50,052 nucleotides of DNA from Desulfonatronum thiodismutans (GCF_000717475.1 NZ_JPIK01000014.1:1-50052), one strand, 5' to 3'. Shown: positions 7,855 to 16,400, numbered from the stretch's first letter. The notes: generated by a model not told the origin, from the sequence alone. Numbers and translations are program-made.

Positions 7855-10500
7855 TCAATACTTCACCGTATTCGGGTGGTGGAAGTCGTAGTACATTTCC
7901 TCAATGTGACAGACCGCGCAGTTGTCCCGGCTGCCGATGACGCCCTTGGTGCCCTGGTATTGCAAGGGCTGGATGGCGTCCAGGTCCGGGTGGAATGCGT
8001 TCACGGCCGGGTATTCGGCGTGGGTGGGGCCGTGGCAGGCCTGGCACATCAGGCCGGATTCGTCGGTGCGCAGACGGTACAGTCCCGAAGGGCCTCGGAC
8101 CCAGTCGTTGAAGGCGGAAACGTCGCGACTCGCGGGGCGTTCATAGTCCACGTGGCAGGACAGGCAGTCCGGCTGGTCGTTCCACGGAGTGCGCGGGTTG
8201 ATGTCCTCCACCGCGCTGACCACCCGGGGCCGCAGGTCGCGCATCAGCCGTTCGGCCTGGGGCTTGCCGGCCTGTTTTTCGCCCTTGAGCAGGGTCAGGG
8301 CGTGGTCTTCCAGGGTGCCGTGGCAATGGGTGCAGGTCAGACCGACCTCGCTGGCGTGGACCCCTCGGGCGCAGTAGGTGAAGCTGTCCGGGCCGGTGGG
8401 GTGGCAGGCGTGGCAGGGTTCCGGGCCGGGTCGGTCCAGCAGGTAGTGGACGTGGAAGCCGTGGATGGCCGCTGGCAGGTTCAGTCGCTGGGGGTCGCCT
8501 TCGGCGCTCAGCAGCGGATCCGGGTGGCAGCTTTGGCAGAGTACCGGGCTGCCTTGCTCGGCATTGGCCAGCAGGGTGGTTCCGTGGCGGCGGTCATGCA
8601 CGGCCAGGACGTCCGAGGCCGTGTCCGCGGCAATGCCCATGGCTCCGTCCCGCCGCCAGGTTCCTCCGTGACAGTTGTGACAGCCCACCTCTGTGGAGAC
8701 CGGAGCAATGGCCTGGGTCATGGCCAGGAGTTCCCCGGTTTCGGCGTTGCGGGCCTCGAAGGTGAAGATCGGGTAAGGGTTCAGCGAACCGTCGTCCGCG
8801 TAGGGCAGGACCGGGATCCCGCCTGCCATGAAGGTCCGGAAGGTTGGGTTGAGGGTCATTTCCCCGGTCAGTCCCATTCCGGTGGGCCCCACGTTGCGCG
8901 GCAGGTCCTTGCCGATCAGGGAATCCGCATAGTCCCAGAACTCCACCTGGGAGGCCGGGTCCATGGAACCCGGAGGAGCGGCGTAGGTGATGACCACGTT
9001 CTCGGTGACGATCTCAGGCTGGAAGTCCCGGCGGACCAGCTGGGCGTAGAGCGTGCTGCCCGGGGGCAGCAGGGACCAGTGGGCGTCGCAGTCCGTGATG
9101 CACTTCTCGCCCAGGTTGCACCAGGCCAGCAGCACGTATTCGTCCTGGTCCGGATCAAAGGGCGGGATGGTCACTTCGGCTGTTTGTTCCGGCCTTTGAA
9201 CAGGCTGGGGCGCTTCCCGCTCATGGACCGCGTGGACCAGGAAGTTGGCCAGGGCGTCGCGTTCCTGGGGCGTGCCCGCGAAGCGGGGCATGTATTCATA
9301 GACCCGGCCGATCCCGGAGATCATCGCGTCCATGCCGAAGACCCCGAACTTGGCGGTCAGCGGGCGAATGTCGTTGAGCGGTCCGTCGATGGAATGGCAG
9401 GACGAGCATTGGCCCCGGAACAGTTCCCGCCCGGCGGCCAGCTTGTTTTCTTCGGTGATCTCCCGGTGCTGGATCCATTTGGCGGACTGAAGGTATCCGG
9501 CCTCAGTAATGGCGTCCTCCGTGCCCTTGATGATGGCGTTGGAGTACATGTGGCCGTAAATCACGTAGGGCCGACGCCCGGCCTCGCGGATCATCTCGAA
9601 GCTGCCCATGTAGAACAGGCCGATGGCCAGCAGGATCAGGGCCATGGGCCGCTTGATCCCCGCGGGCATCCGTACGGCCATGATCAGGCCTCCTATGAAC
9701 AACAGGGCCGAGATCCACAGGAAACCCTGAAAGTAGGGCACGATTTCCGGGTTCCGGCCCAGGATCATGGCCTTGGGGCCCTCTGGCAGGATGGACACGT
9801 ACCACCAGCCGGAGAGCAGCAGAAAGCCGAAGGGAACCAGCAGCCACTTGGCGCAGTGGCGGACCAGGGTTTCGCGCAGTTCCGGGTCCTTTTCCCAGGT
9901 GGCGGTGACAAAGCCGTAGAGCCCCGCCAGGATCAGGGCGATGAAGGTCCGGAAGGCCAGGGCCGGCCAGAAGGACGGGTTGAAGAAACCGTCCCAGAAG
10001 TCCCGGCTGGTCAGCCAGTCCCCGGGGGTGAGCATGAAGCCGATGATCCCGTTGATCATGAACAGGGACATCCAGGCAAAGAAGAAATACAGCCAGCCGA
10101 TGAGCATGTGCCTGCGGGGCTCCATTTTGCCGAAGGTGTAGAAGTAGACGAAGATGGCCACGATCTCGGCCAGGAAAAAGACCCACTCAATGGCCCAGGC
10201 AAAGACAAAGGTGTGGATCAACTGGGAAGTGGCCGCCGGGGCGACCAGGGAGATGGTGAACCAGATGCCCACCCCGGTCAGGGCTCCGAAGACCATGGTC
10301 ACGATCAGGAAAAACTTGGCGTGGCGGCGGGTGTAGTCCAGGATGCCTTGGTTGTTTTCCCGCAACCCCTTGCGCTCGGTGAGCACCAGAAACAGCCCCC
10401 CGCCAATGGCGAAGTGGGCGATGAACACGTGGATAATGGCGATGATCGCGATGAGCAGGCCGCCGCCTGCCCAATACAGTTCCCAGACCGGATAACTCAT
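7855..10500 (-). CDS. CydA-like quinol oxidase subunit fused to an octahaem cytochrome c
   Basis: 881 residues. Residues 1-310 form a polytopic membrane domain resembling cytochrome bd subunit CydA: TM1 histidines (H24, H29), KFFLIVTMVFGALTGVGIWF, and AIEWVFFLAEI whose E105 and E112 correspond to the conserved CydA proton-path glutamates. The rest is periplasmic with eight CXXCH haem c motifs: CSSCH 365, CHNCH 607, CQSCH 655, CHACH 696, CTHCH 723, CLSCH 779, CQACH 819, CAVCH 861. A haem-free stretch of about 235 residues separates the first motif from the rest. The expected role is electron exchange between the quinone pool and periplasmic partners, or reduction of oxygen; direction and acceptor are unknown. 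It overlaps the upstream gene by 4 bp (ATGA). Related to CydA-family complexes lacking CydB; the exact subfamily is unresolved. Confidence 0.85.
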   Translation of the reverse strand: MSYPVWELYWAGGGLLIAIIAIIHVFIAHFAIGGGLFLVLTERKGLRENNQGILDYTRRHAKFFLIVTMVFGALTGVGIWFTISLVAPAATSQLIHTFVFAWAIEWVFFLAEIVAIFVYFYTFGKMEPRRHMLIGWLYFFFAWMSLFMINGIIGFMLTPGDWLTSRDFWDGFFNPSFWPALAFRTFIALILAGLYGFVTATWEKDPELRETLVRHCAKWLLVPFGFLLLSGWWYVSILPEGPKAMILGRNPEIVPYFQGFLWISALLFIGGLIMAVRMPAGIKRPMALILLAIGLFYMGSFEMIREAGRRPYVIYGHMYSNAIIKGTEDAITEAGYLQSAKWIQHREITEENKLAAGRELFRGQCSSCHSIDGPLNDIRPLTAKFGVFGMDAMISGIGRVYEYMPRFAGTPQERDALANFLVHAVHEREAPQPVQRPEQTAEVTIPPFDPDQDEYVLLAWCNLGEKCITDCDAHWSLLPPGSTLYAQLVRRDFQPEIVTENVVITYAAPPGSMDPASQVEFWDYADSLIGKDLPRNVGPTGMGLTGEMTLNPTFRTFMAGGIPVLPYADDGSLNPYPIFTFEARNAETGELLAMTQAIAPVSTEVGCHNCHGGTWRRDGAMGIAADTASDVLAVHDRRHGTTLLANAEQGSPVLCQSCHPDPLLSAEGDPQRLNLPAAIHGFHVHYLLDRPGPEPCHACHPTGPDSFTYCARGVHASEVGLTCTHCHGTLEDHALTLLKGEKQAGKPQAERLMRDLRPRVVSAVEDINPRTPWNDQPDCLSCHVDYERPASRDVSAFNDWVRGPSGLYRLRTDESGLMCQACHGPTHAEYPAVNAFHPDLDAIQPLQYQGTKGVIGSRDNCAVCHIEEMYYDFHHPNTVKY

Positions 10501-11570
10501 GAGCGCACCTCCTTTCCGGCCATGGCGGCCTGCTTGAGCATCCAGGCAATGGCCCCGACTCCCAGGACCAGGGTGACGATGAACAGGATCAGGGGCAGCT
10601 GTTCACCCGTCACGACCCGGTCGCTGATGTCAAAATACGGGCTGAGATAGACGTCCCGGAGCAGGTCGCGCTGGAAGACCATCACCGTGACCGTGGTTAC
10701 CAGGAGCCCCGTGGTCAGGTAGACCTTTTGGCGCATGGCCGTGATCACGCTGAGTACGGCCAGGGAGACACCGACCAGCAGGACGGCCGTATGCAGGCCC
10801 GACCCGCCCATGAACAGCAGGAGAATGGGCTGGGGCAAGGCGACCAGAAACCAGATGCCCACGGCGATCTGGGCCATGGTGGCGTAGGCGAACCAGGCCA
10901 TTCCGTGGGCCACCCAGCGCCTGGCTCCGGTTTCGCCGCGGTCGGCCTTGCGCTGCCAGAGCAGGGCCAGGAACAGCCCGGCCACGGCCAGGGAGGCGAC
11001 CACGAAATGCAGGTAGCGGGGGATCAGGGTGGGATCGCCCAGGTTCAGGATGGTCCCCCCGGGCCGGTTGAAATATTCCGGCCAGACCTCGGGCCTGAGC
11101 ATCAGGGTCATGTTGTTGGTGTAGATAAAGGCCGTGGCCAGCAGACAGACCGCGGTCACGGCGATGAACACCGTACGCATGGCCCCCAGGGAGACGTATT
11201 TGAAATCGTAGATATAGGCGCTGACGTAGGCCAGCATCACCAGCCCGACCACGGCCAGCCAGTATACGGCCATGAGCACGCTGCTGGTGTACAGGAACTG
11301 ACCGTAGAGCACCTGGAGGAACAGCAGCGGGGCCACCCCGAAGTTCACGGTGAAGGCCACGATGAAAGGGAGCTTTCGGGAAATGTCCACGGTCAACGGC
11401 TCGGTCTCGGGCTTGCCCCGCAGGTGATGGACCAGAGCGATGACCGACGAGCCGAGCATGACGTTCATGAACAGCAGGTGGATGATGAAGGTGAGCAGCA
11501 AAAACGCGTAGAACCAGCCCCATTCAACGGGAATGGGCAGGGCCTCGGGGATCAGCGCGGCGGGATCCAT
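10497..11570 (-). CDS. CydA'-like membrane subunit of the cytochrome complex
   Basis: A 357-residue membrane protein with about nine TM helices. TM1 contains FLLLTFIIHLLFMNVMLGSS, then KLPFIVAFTVNFGVAPLLFLQ and RYLHFVVASLAVAGLFLALL, placed as in CydA, whose corresponding segments carry haem-b ligands. It has no counterpart of the paired glutamates found in the partner subunit, and no CXXCH. It therefore resembles a CydA paralogue (CydA') more than CydB. It is the first gene of a two-gene operon; the stop overlaps the start of the octahaem subunit by 4 bp. The promoter should lie in 11571-11743, where I see no Pho-like array. The family call is from pattern memory and not from an alignment. 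Confidence 0.72.
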   Translation of the reverse strand: MDPAALIPEALPIPVEWGWFYAFLLLTFIIHLLFMNVMLGSSVIALVHHLRGKPETEPLTVDISRKLPFIVAFTVNFGVAPLLFLQVLYGQFLYTSSVLMAVYWLAVVGLVMLAYVSAYIYDFKYVSLGAMRTVFIAVTAVCLLATAFIYTNNMTLMLRPEVWPEYFNRPGGTILNLGDPTLIPRYLHFVVASLAVAGLFLALLWQRKADRGETGARRWVAHGMAWFAYATMAQIAVGIWFLVALPQPILLLFMGGSGLHTAVLLVGVSLAVLSVITAMRQKVYLTTGLLVTTVTVMVFQRDLLRDVYLSPYFDISDRVVTGEQLPLILFIVTLVLGVGAIAWMLKQAAMAGKEVRS

Positions 11571-11743
11571 AATGCTTCTCCAGGTTTGGTGTGCGGGGAC
11601 GCAAGTCGGTTTTGAGTGCTTTTCCGCGACGGATCACGTGAATTTGATCACGGTACGACATGGTTAAACTATTATCGCGTCCCCGCGAACCGATCAATAG
11701 CCTCTGTGTCAGTCTCTTCAGGAATTGGATGGTTCGGCACGGG

Positions 11744-12508
11744 TCACGAATCAAAGCGGGGGGGGTTTTTGAGGTTGGTTTTGATTTCCGACCAAAGGTC
11801 GACGTAGGACGCAACGCAGTCCGATTTCGGGCTGGAGACCGGCAATGGAGCGCGATGGACTCCCATCCGTTCGATGACGGATCGCGTGGGGATGCAGGTG
11901 CGCAGGTAGCCGCCGCCGGGCTTGGTGCCCTGGTCAAAAGCCTCGCGATGGATTTTCTTGCGCCAGTCGAACATGGAAAAAAACGGCAGGATGCGCAGCG
12001 GGTGGTCCGTTGTTTCCCGGATATAGGCGCGGACCTGTTCATAGGCCTTGTGGGCGAGGACCGTGGGGATGACCGGCATGATCAGGCAGTCCACGGATCG
12101 AAAGATGGTCTCGGACAAGAAGGAAATGCTGGGCGGGCAGTCCAGGAAAACGACGTCGAAGCGCTGACTGAACGTCTCGAAGATCTTGACGAGACGCTTC
12201 CGGCCTTTCTTTTCATCCTCCAGCAGGGCGTCCAGGTGACGAATCTGAAAGCCGGCCGGGAGGATGTCCAGGCGGGGATATCCCGTGGGGCGGATCAGGG
12301 CGTCCATATCCTTGTGCGCTTTGAGGAGTTGCTTGGCCTTCATTTCCGCGTCCGGCTCGACGTTCAGGTAGAATGTGGCCGCGCCTTGGGAATCCAGGTC
12401 CCAGATCAATGTCCGCCTCCCTTCCCGTGCGCAGAGATACGCAAGGTTGACCGTGGTCGTGGTCTTTCCGACTCCGCCTTTCATGTTGTAAACCGCGAGG
12501 CTGATCAT
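11744..12508 (-). CDS. ParA/MinD-family ATPase, orphan
   Basis: A 254-residue cytosolic ATPase with the deviant Walker A motif MKGGVGKTTTTVNLAYLCA at its start, switch I/A' segment DLDSQGAATFYL and Walker B VVFLDCPPSIS. These belong to the ParA/Soj family that positions plasmids, chromosomes or protein cargo. ATG 12508 has an AAGGAG ribosome site 6 bases upstream. No parB or other cargo gene is adjacent, so the cargo is unknown. The C-terminal half has an extended VDLWSEIKTNLK tail. It may be a stand-alone regulator or a remnant of a mobile element. Confidence 0.85.
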   Translation of the reverse strand: MISLAVYNMKGGVGKTTTTVNLAYLCAREGRRTLIWDLDSQGAATFYLNVEPDAEMKAKQLLKAHKDMDALIRPTGYPRLDILPAGFQIRHLDALLEDEKKGRKRLVKIFETFSQRFDVVFLDCPPSISFLSETIFRSVDCLIMPVIPTVLAHKAYEQVRAYIRETTDHPLRILPFFSMFDWRKKIHREAFDQGTKPGGGYLRTCIPTRSVIERMGVHRAPLPVSSPKSDCVASYVDLWSEIKTNLKNPPRFDS

Positions 12509-12691
12509 GCTGGACTCCTTGACCGGTTGAGGGATGCCAGCGCGGTCGAACATCCGCGCTCAACGTGTCTTTGCCATGAATCCCCCCTCAACGGCAACGT
12601 CCAGGGCGCGTTCCGACTAAGTCCTGATCCGGGCTGCTTTGACCGCATGCACCAACATCACGCTTCCTTCACGTGAAAGGCGATTGAAATT

Positions 12692-12718
12692 GTCACGAGA
12701 ATGTAATCCCGTCGACAT
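12692..12718 (+). promoter_or_regulatory. Candidate Pho box in front of a short hairpin transcript (three units)
   Basis: GTCAC (12692), GTAAT (12703) and GACAT (12714) repeat every 11 bp on the plus strand. No protein-coding gene follows on that strand; the only structure downstream is the hairpin and T-run at 12767-12810. A weak -10-like GATATT lies at 12740. Confidence 0.4.
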
Positions 12719-12751
12719 GCGGGATTTTTTTACCCAGGCGATATTCCAACC

Positions 12752-12812
12752 GCACCTCCATTCCGCAATGGCTCCTCGGGCTCGAACTTGCCTCCCGGGG
12801 AGCCATTTTTGT
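12752..12812 (+). ncRNA. Candidate Pho-controlled small RNA
   Basis: A promoter-like stretch (array 12692-12718, GATATT at 12740) would produce an RNA of about 60 nt ending in the hairpin at 12767-12810. The single-stranded 5' part carries CACCTCC, complementary to Shine-Dalgarno sequences. All of this is inference; no expression evidence is available from sequence. Confidence 0.3.
12767..12810 (+). terminator. Rho-independent terminator
   Basis: The arms AATGGCTCCTCGGG (12767-12780) and 12794-12807 pair with a single mismatch and lead into five to six T. On the opposite strand there is no T tract, so it acts for plus-strand transcription. Confidence 0.75.
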
Positions 12813-12869
12813 TTCGGTGTACCGCCTTCGTGATCCTTCATACTCTCTCGGCCATCGCCAATATCCCGC

Positions 12870-13123
12870 CACGGCCCAAGGTCGAATCCGCGAGTTTCAT
12901 CCTCCATTTCCCGTTTGGCCGTAACAAAGATCACCGGAATGGGCGAGGTGGTCGGGCTCATTGTCAGCTGTTTACATTTACATACTTCGAAACCGTCCAT
13001 GCCCGGCATCATCACGTCCAACATAATCAGTTTAGGGGGCTTGCTCCCGAATTCGCTGAATCGAACCGGGCCCATCCGTGGCCGCCACCAACAGGATCAG
13101 ATGCTTGGCGTTCCGGTTCACGA
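12870..13123 (-). pseudogene. Response regulator receiver domain, decayed
   Basis: GTG 13123 with a GGAGGAAG ribosome site opens a reading (VNRNAKHLILLVAATDG) typical of the first strand of a receiver domain. The frame then breaks, and in another frame LIMLDVMMPGMDGFEVC (phosphoacceptor aspartate region) and PIPVIFVTAKREMEDETRGF (beta-4 with the T/K switch area) appear before coding sense is lost near 12870. The part between strand 1 and the phosphoacceptor is deleted. A three-unit Pho-box-like array lies upstream at 13221-13247. Confidence 0.75.
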
Positions 13124-13220
13124 TTTCTTCCTCCTGTCAGTTGGTCGGGACAATCCTATCGCCTCTTCACCGCCTCTCACGCCGCGAATGAAGATGTTTC
13201 ACGCTGGTTGCGGCGTGCTG

Positions 13221-13247
13221 ATGACATTTTGATGTCGTTCTCGTGAT
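13221..13247 (-). promoter_or_regulatory. Candidate Pho box upstream of the response-regulator relic
   Basis: On the minus strand ATCAC, GACAT and GTCAT repeat every 11 bp (13247, 13236, 13225 downward). They point to the decayed receiver gene, about 100 bp before its GTG. Confidence 0.45.
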
Positions 13248-13491
13248 TTTTTTCAGTGAAACCCATGCTCAGTCCAAGGGCCGGGAACCGGGACTCTTCC
13301 GTCAGGAATCGGATTCCAAGGGGCTAGGCCGGTCCGAAGAGAACGTAACCGGATTTTCACGAAGAAGTAACATGGCCGCCACCTGGAACATGCTAGGTTA
13401 TTTCTTTGGCATGGCTTGGGTGGGATAACTCTATTCTTTTAAGGTTATTCAGTTTTTCTTAAAAGCTGATGATCGTTCATATATTAGGGAA

Positions 13492-13881
13492 ATGCCGGAC
13501 ATGGGCGCTTTGAGCGCCGCGCAGACCACTACCCTCCAGGCCGCCGCGACGTTCATGACCCAGGCCGTGGAATGAAAGAACGTTCTGGTGAGGGGGCATC
13601 GCGACGAATTGTTCAGGTCGCACTTCACCCTTTTTCAGGAACGTGAGCGTGAGGTGCGGGCATTGTTGACCGAGGCGCGGGATCTGCTCGAAGAGTTGAA
13701 CCTGTTCTCGGAAGCGGTGGAAACCGTGATCGACCTGCACGCCGATATGGGGCGCAAGTACCGGGAAGACTTGGCCCGCATCTTCTCCCTGTTCAACTAG
13801 GCGGACGGCTCCATCGGCGTCGAAAGTCAGGAAGGCATGGACAGCGCCTTTCACCTGCGCGTGCCGTTTTCCGTGCCTTGA
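13492..13881 (+). pseudogene. Degraded open frame, possibly kinase-derived
   Basis: One frame carries three plausible protein pieces separated by in-frame stops at 13573 and 13798: MPDMGALSAAQTTTLQ and onward, then a helical segment (HFTLFQEREREVRALLTEAR through YREDLARIFSLFN), then DGSIGVESQEGMDSAFHLRV. The last resembles the end of a histidine kinase ATPase domain. The last 31 bases overlap the 3' end of the Na/Pi gene on the other strand. The middle piece is not recognised; it could be a PhoU-like helix bundle. Together with the receiver relic this may be the remains of a two-component pair. Confidence 0.4.
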
Positions 13882-15515
13882 TGCCGTGCGATGTCGAACG
13901 CGCCGATGGGAACGACCAGGGCGATGTAGCGGCCCAGCAGCCAGATGGTCCGTTCAAAGAGGCTGGTGGCCGCGAACAGGGATTCCTGGACGGAATGCGG
14001 CAGTTTTTCGCCGTGGCCCAGGAGGTCGTGGCGCAGGCGTTCCATGAGCGCGGAGCGGTCAGAGGTCAGGGCCGTCAGCATGGTCGCCTCGTTCTCGTCG
14101 AGGTCGATTTTTTCCGACGAATTCAGCGTGTCGGCCATGGTGCGCAGGATGACGTGCATGCCCTCGGCCAGGGTGTGCGCCAAGCTGGTCGGTTCGCGCC
14201 CGTCGTCCGTGGGTTCCAGGGTTCGACCCAGGGTAAAAAGGCTTTCCCGGAGGTCATCGAGCACCCTGTTGCGGGCCTGATGGTTCAGAATGCGGTGCAT
14301 GGTTTGGCGGTCTTGGTTGCGGTCAATCAGCTCGGCCAGAAACAGGTCGATTTCGCGGGATACGCCCGTATTGCCGCGGTACAGGGCCAGGACATCCCTT
14401 GGGGTCGGCTCAGCGAAATGGTCTGCCGTGACGATATACCCGTGCAAGTCTCCGAAGAGGCGGTTTTGCTCCCTGCTCACCAGATCCAGAGCGGTTTCGG
14501 CGTCGCCCAGGGCCTGATCGTACAAAAAGACCGGTCTGGCCAGTTCTTCTTCCCGTGTGGCCGGCGCCAGTCTGGCCAGCAGTTTGAGGGTCGGTCCCAG
14601 AAGCAGGGAGGCCGTGATGCAGCCCAGCAGTTGTTGCAACAGATAGACCCAGGCGGCGCGCAGGCTGATGGAGGGAGTGATCCATGAGGTCAGCGCCTGG
14701 ATCAGGGGGATGTTGCGCCACTGCTCCAGTCCGAACAGGACGAGCATGATCGCCGTGGAGGCGAGCTTGAGGATGATCTGCTGCAGAACGATCCGTCGGG
14801 AAGTGCCGGAGAGGTTGCTGGAGAGAAACCAGAGGCTTTCGGCTGATCCCAGTCCCGCTCCGTAGATGACCATCATGGTCTGGGGCATGGTCAGCAGGCC
14901 GACGCTGGTCATGGCCACGGCCACGATGGAAACCGTCGCCGAGGACTGGGCGACCAGGGTCAGGGCCGCGCCGATGCCGAAGGCCATGAGGTAGGAGTCC
15001 GCCCCCAGTTCCAGCAGATCCCGCACTGCCTGCATTTCCCGGAGCGGGGCAGCGCCTTGCTTGATGAACTGCAACCCCAGAAACAGCAGGGCCACGCCCA
15101 GCAGCGCGCCGATCAGATGCCGGAATCGACTTGATCTGTCCAGATTGAAGTAGAACGCCGCGCCGACCATGCCCAGCAGGTACAGGACCAGAACGCGGAT
15201 ATCCACCGTGGCCGCGAGCACCAGGGCCGAAGTGCCCAGATTGGCCCAGATGACCACGGGCATCGCGCCGCGTAAGGACATGAGTCCGGCCGTGGTCATG
15301 CTCGTGGCGATGTAGGCCACGGCGTTGGTGCTTTGAGTGGCGGCCCCGGCCAGAACGCCCAGCAAAGCGCCTCGTACCGGGTTGTTCACGGCCTTGGTCA
15401 CGATCTTCCGGAACTTGCGACCGCTGAGTTGCTTGAGATGGTCCCCCACCAGCTTGACGCCGATGAAAAACAGCCCCAGCCCGGCCGTCATCGTCCCCAG
15501 GATTTCGATCAGCAT
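13851..15515 (-). CDS. Na/Pi cotransporter family protein (NptA/PNaS)
   Basis: A 554-residue membrane protein. The N-terminal half has the PNaS signature: FFIGVKLVGDHLKQLSG, GVLAGAATQSTNAVAYIATSM and the second repeat LVAQSSATVSIVAVAM, the QSS/QST motifs of sodium-phosphate symporters. The C-terminal 220 residues are soluble, helical and PhoU-like (DLVSREQNRLFGDLHGYIV through LTALTSDRSALMERLRHDL), as in bacterial NptA relatives. It imports or exports phosphate with sodium. It is the second gene of an operon, 20 bp behind a small membrane protein, with a Pho-box-like array upstream of that gene. Confidence 0.93.
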   Translation of the reverse strand: MLIEILGTMTAGLGLFFIGVKLVGDHLKQLSGRKFRKIVTKAVNNPVRGALLGVLAGAATQSTNAVAYIATSMTTAGLMSLRGAMPVVIWANLGTSALVLAATVDIRVLVLYLLGMVGAAFYFNLDRSSRFRHLIGALLGVALLFLGLQFIKQGAAPLREMQAVRDLLELGADSYLMAFGIGAALTLVAQSSATVSIVAVAMTSVGLLTMPQTMMVIYGAGLGSAESLWFLSSNLSGTSRRIVLQQIILKLASTAIMLVLFGLEQWRNIPLIQALTSWITPSISLRAAWVYLLQQLLGCITASLLLGPTLKLLARLAPATREEELARPVFLYDQALGDAETALDLVSREQNRLFGDLHGYIVTADHFAEPTPRDVLALYRGNTGVSREIDLFLAELIDRNQDRQTMHRILNHQARNRVLDDLRESLFTLGRTLEPTDDGREPTSLAHTLAEGMHVILRTMADTLNSSEKIDLDENEATMLTALTSDRSALMERLRHDLLGHGEKLPHSVQESLFAATSLFERTIWLLGRYIALVVPIGAFDIARHQGTENGTRR

Positions 15516-15535
15516 CTCGAGACGCGGCCCGCGGT

Positions 15536-16210
15536 TCAGCCGCGGCGAACGGCTAGGCCGAGCATGACCAGCAGGAGAATGGTGGTCGCCCCGGCCCCGA
15601 TGACCATGACACGGGTGGTTGTCGCGTCCCGGGCCATGAACTCACGGGACAGCTCCAGACGCAGCGCGGCGGCGCGGATGAGCAGCTCGCTCACCAAACC
15701 GTCCAGGTTCACGTTCAGTTCCCGGTCGATTCCGCGCAACTCGCGATCCACGTCCGCGGCTTGCCGGGCAAGATGCTCCCCGAAATGGGCTATCCGCTCC
15801 TCGTACGCCTCCAGGATTATGTGGTGCTCCGCCTGGAGCGGCCCAACCAGCCCGGCTTCGGTCAAGTCCAGTTTCGTCATGCCATCCAGCGCGGAATCCA
15901 GCCTTTCCCGCATCCGGAACGCCTCCCGGCGCATGGCCGCCGCGTAGCGCTTCAGATCCTCTGGATCTGTTCCCCGGAGCAGAACGTTCTTCCATTCCTG
16001 CACCTGGTTCTTGAAATGCACCTGGGCCTGTCTCGTGTTGTCCAGGGTTTCCATGAGCAGATTCAATGTCGCCAAATCCGCGGCATGCCGTTGGCTCGCC
16101 AAGCGCAGGCTGAACAGGCCGATCGCGCTGTTGAGCACGAACAGCAGAATAATCAATCCGGTCAAGCGGACCAGGGAGCCGCGACGGTCGGGAGAGGCAA
16201 TGGAGTGCAT
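15536..16210 (-). CDS. Four-helix-bundle membrane protein upstream of the Na/Pi cotransporter
   Basis: A 224-residue protein with a TM helix near residues 15-37 (LTGLIILLFVLNSAIGLFSL), about 160 residues of periplasmic helices, and a second TM helix at residues 199-221. The helices resemble the 4HB ligand-binding module of chemoreceptors (ETLDNTRQAQVHFKNQVQEW, a pattern common in these domains). It ends right after TM2, with no HAMP, kinase or methyl-accepting part. It may be a truncated receptor or a stand-alone sensor that contacts the cotransporter 20 bp downstream. The two-gene operon and a preceding Pho-box-like array suggest a role in phosphate starvation. Function is inference. Confidence 0.72.
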   Translation of the reverse strand: MHSIASPDRRGSLVRLTGLIILLFVLNSAIGLFSLRLASQRHAADLATLNLLMETLDNTRQAQVHFKNQVQEWKNVLLRGTDPEDLKRYAAAMRREAFRMRERLDSALDGMTKLDLTEAGLVGPLQAEHHIILEAYEERIAHFGEHLARQAADVDRELRGIDRELNVNLDGLVSELLIRAAALRLELSREFMARDATTTRVMVIGAGATTILLLVMLGLAVRRG

Positions 16211-16311
16211 AGGCGATGGGGGTAAAGTGTGAAGCGGATAATGGATAGTTCAGTACAGCGGCGTTTATCGTATTATCGTTCCATGCCGCAAGGCCGTGGA
16301 AACTCTCCTGG

Positions 16312-16327
16312 GTGACGTTTGTGTGAC
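16312..16327 (-). promoter_or_regulatory. Candidate Pho box for the 4HB-Na/Pi operon
   Basis: On the minus strand two perfect GTCAC units lie 11 bp apart (16327-16323 and 16316-16312), about 100 bp before the operon start at 16210. Confidence 0.5.
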
Positions 16328-16400
16328 AAAAAACTGGTGAAGGGGCATTCAGAAGGGAAAAACACGAAGCTGCGAGAAGCGCTGCCGGATGGAGGCAGGT

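Noticed and set aside
7840..10650. A 936-codon open frame on the plus strand opposite the octahaem cytochrome gene
   Set aside because: It is rich in Q, G, H and V and is an antisense shadow of a GC-rich gene with clear haem motifs on the other strand.
11571..11743. Two GATCACG copies before the cytochrome operon as a possible FNR or Pho site
   Set aside because: Spacing is 14 bp and the sequence does not fit TTGAT-n4-ATCAA or the 11-bp grid.
13477..13854. 125-codon minus-strand frame beside the Na/Pi gene
   Set aside because: The plus strand there has better, though broken, coding sense; this frame looks like its shadow.
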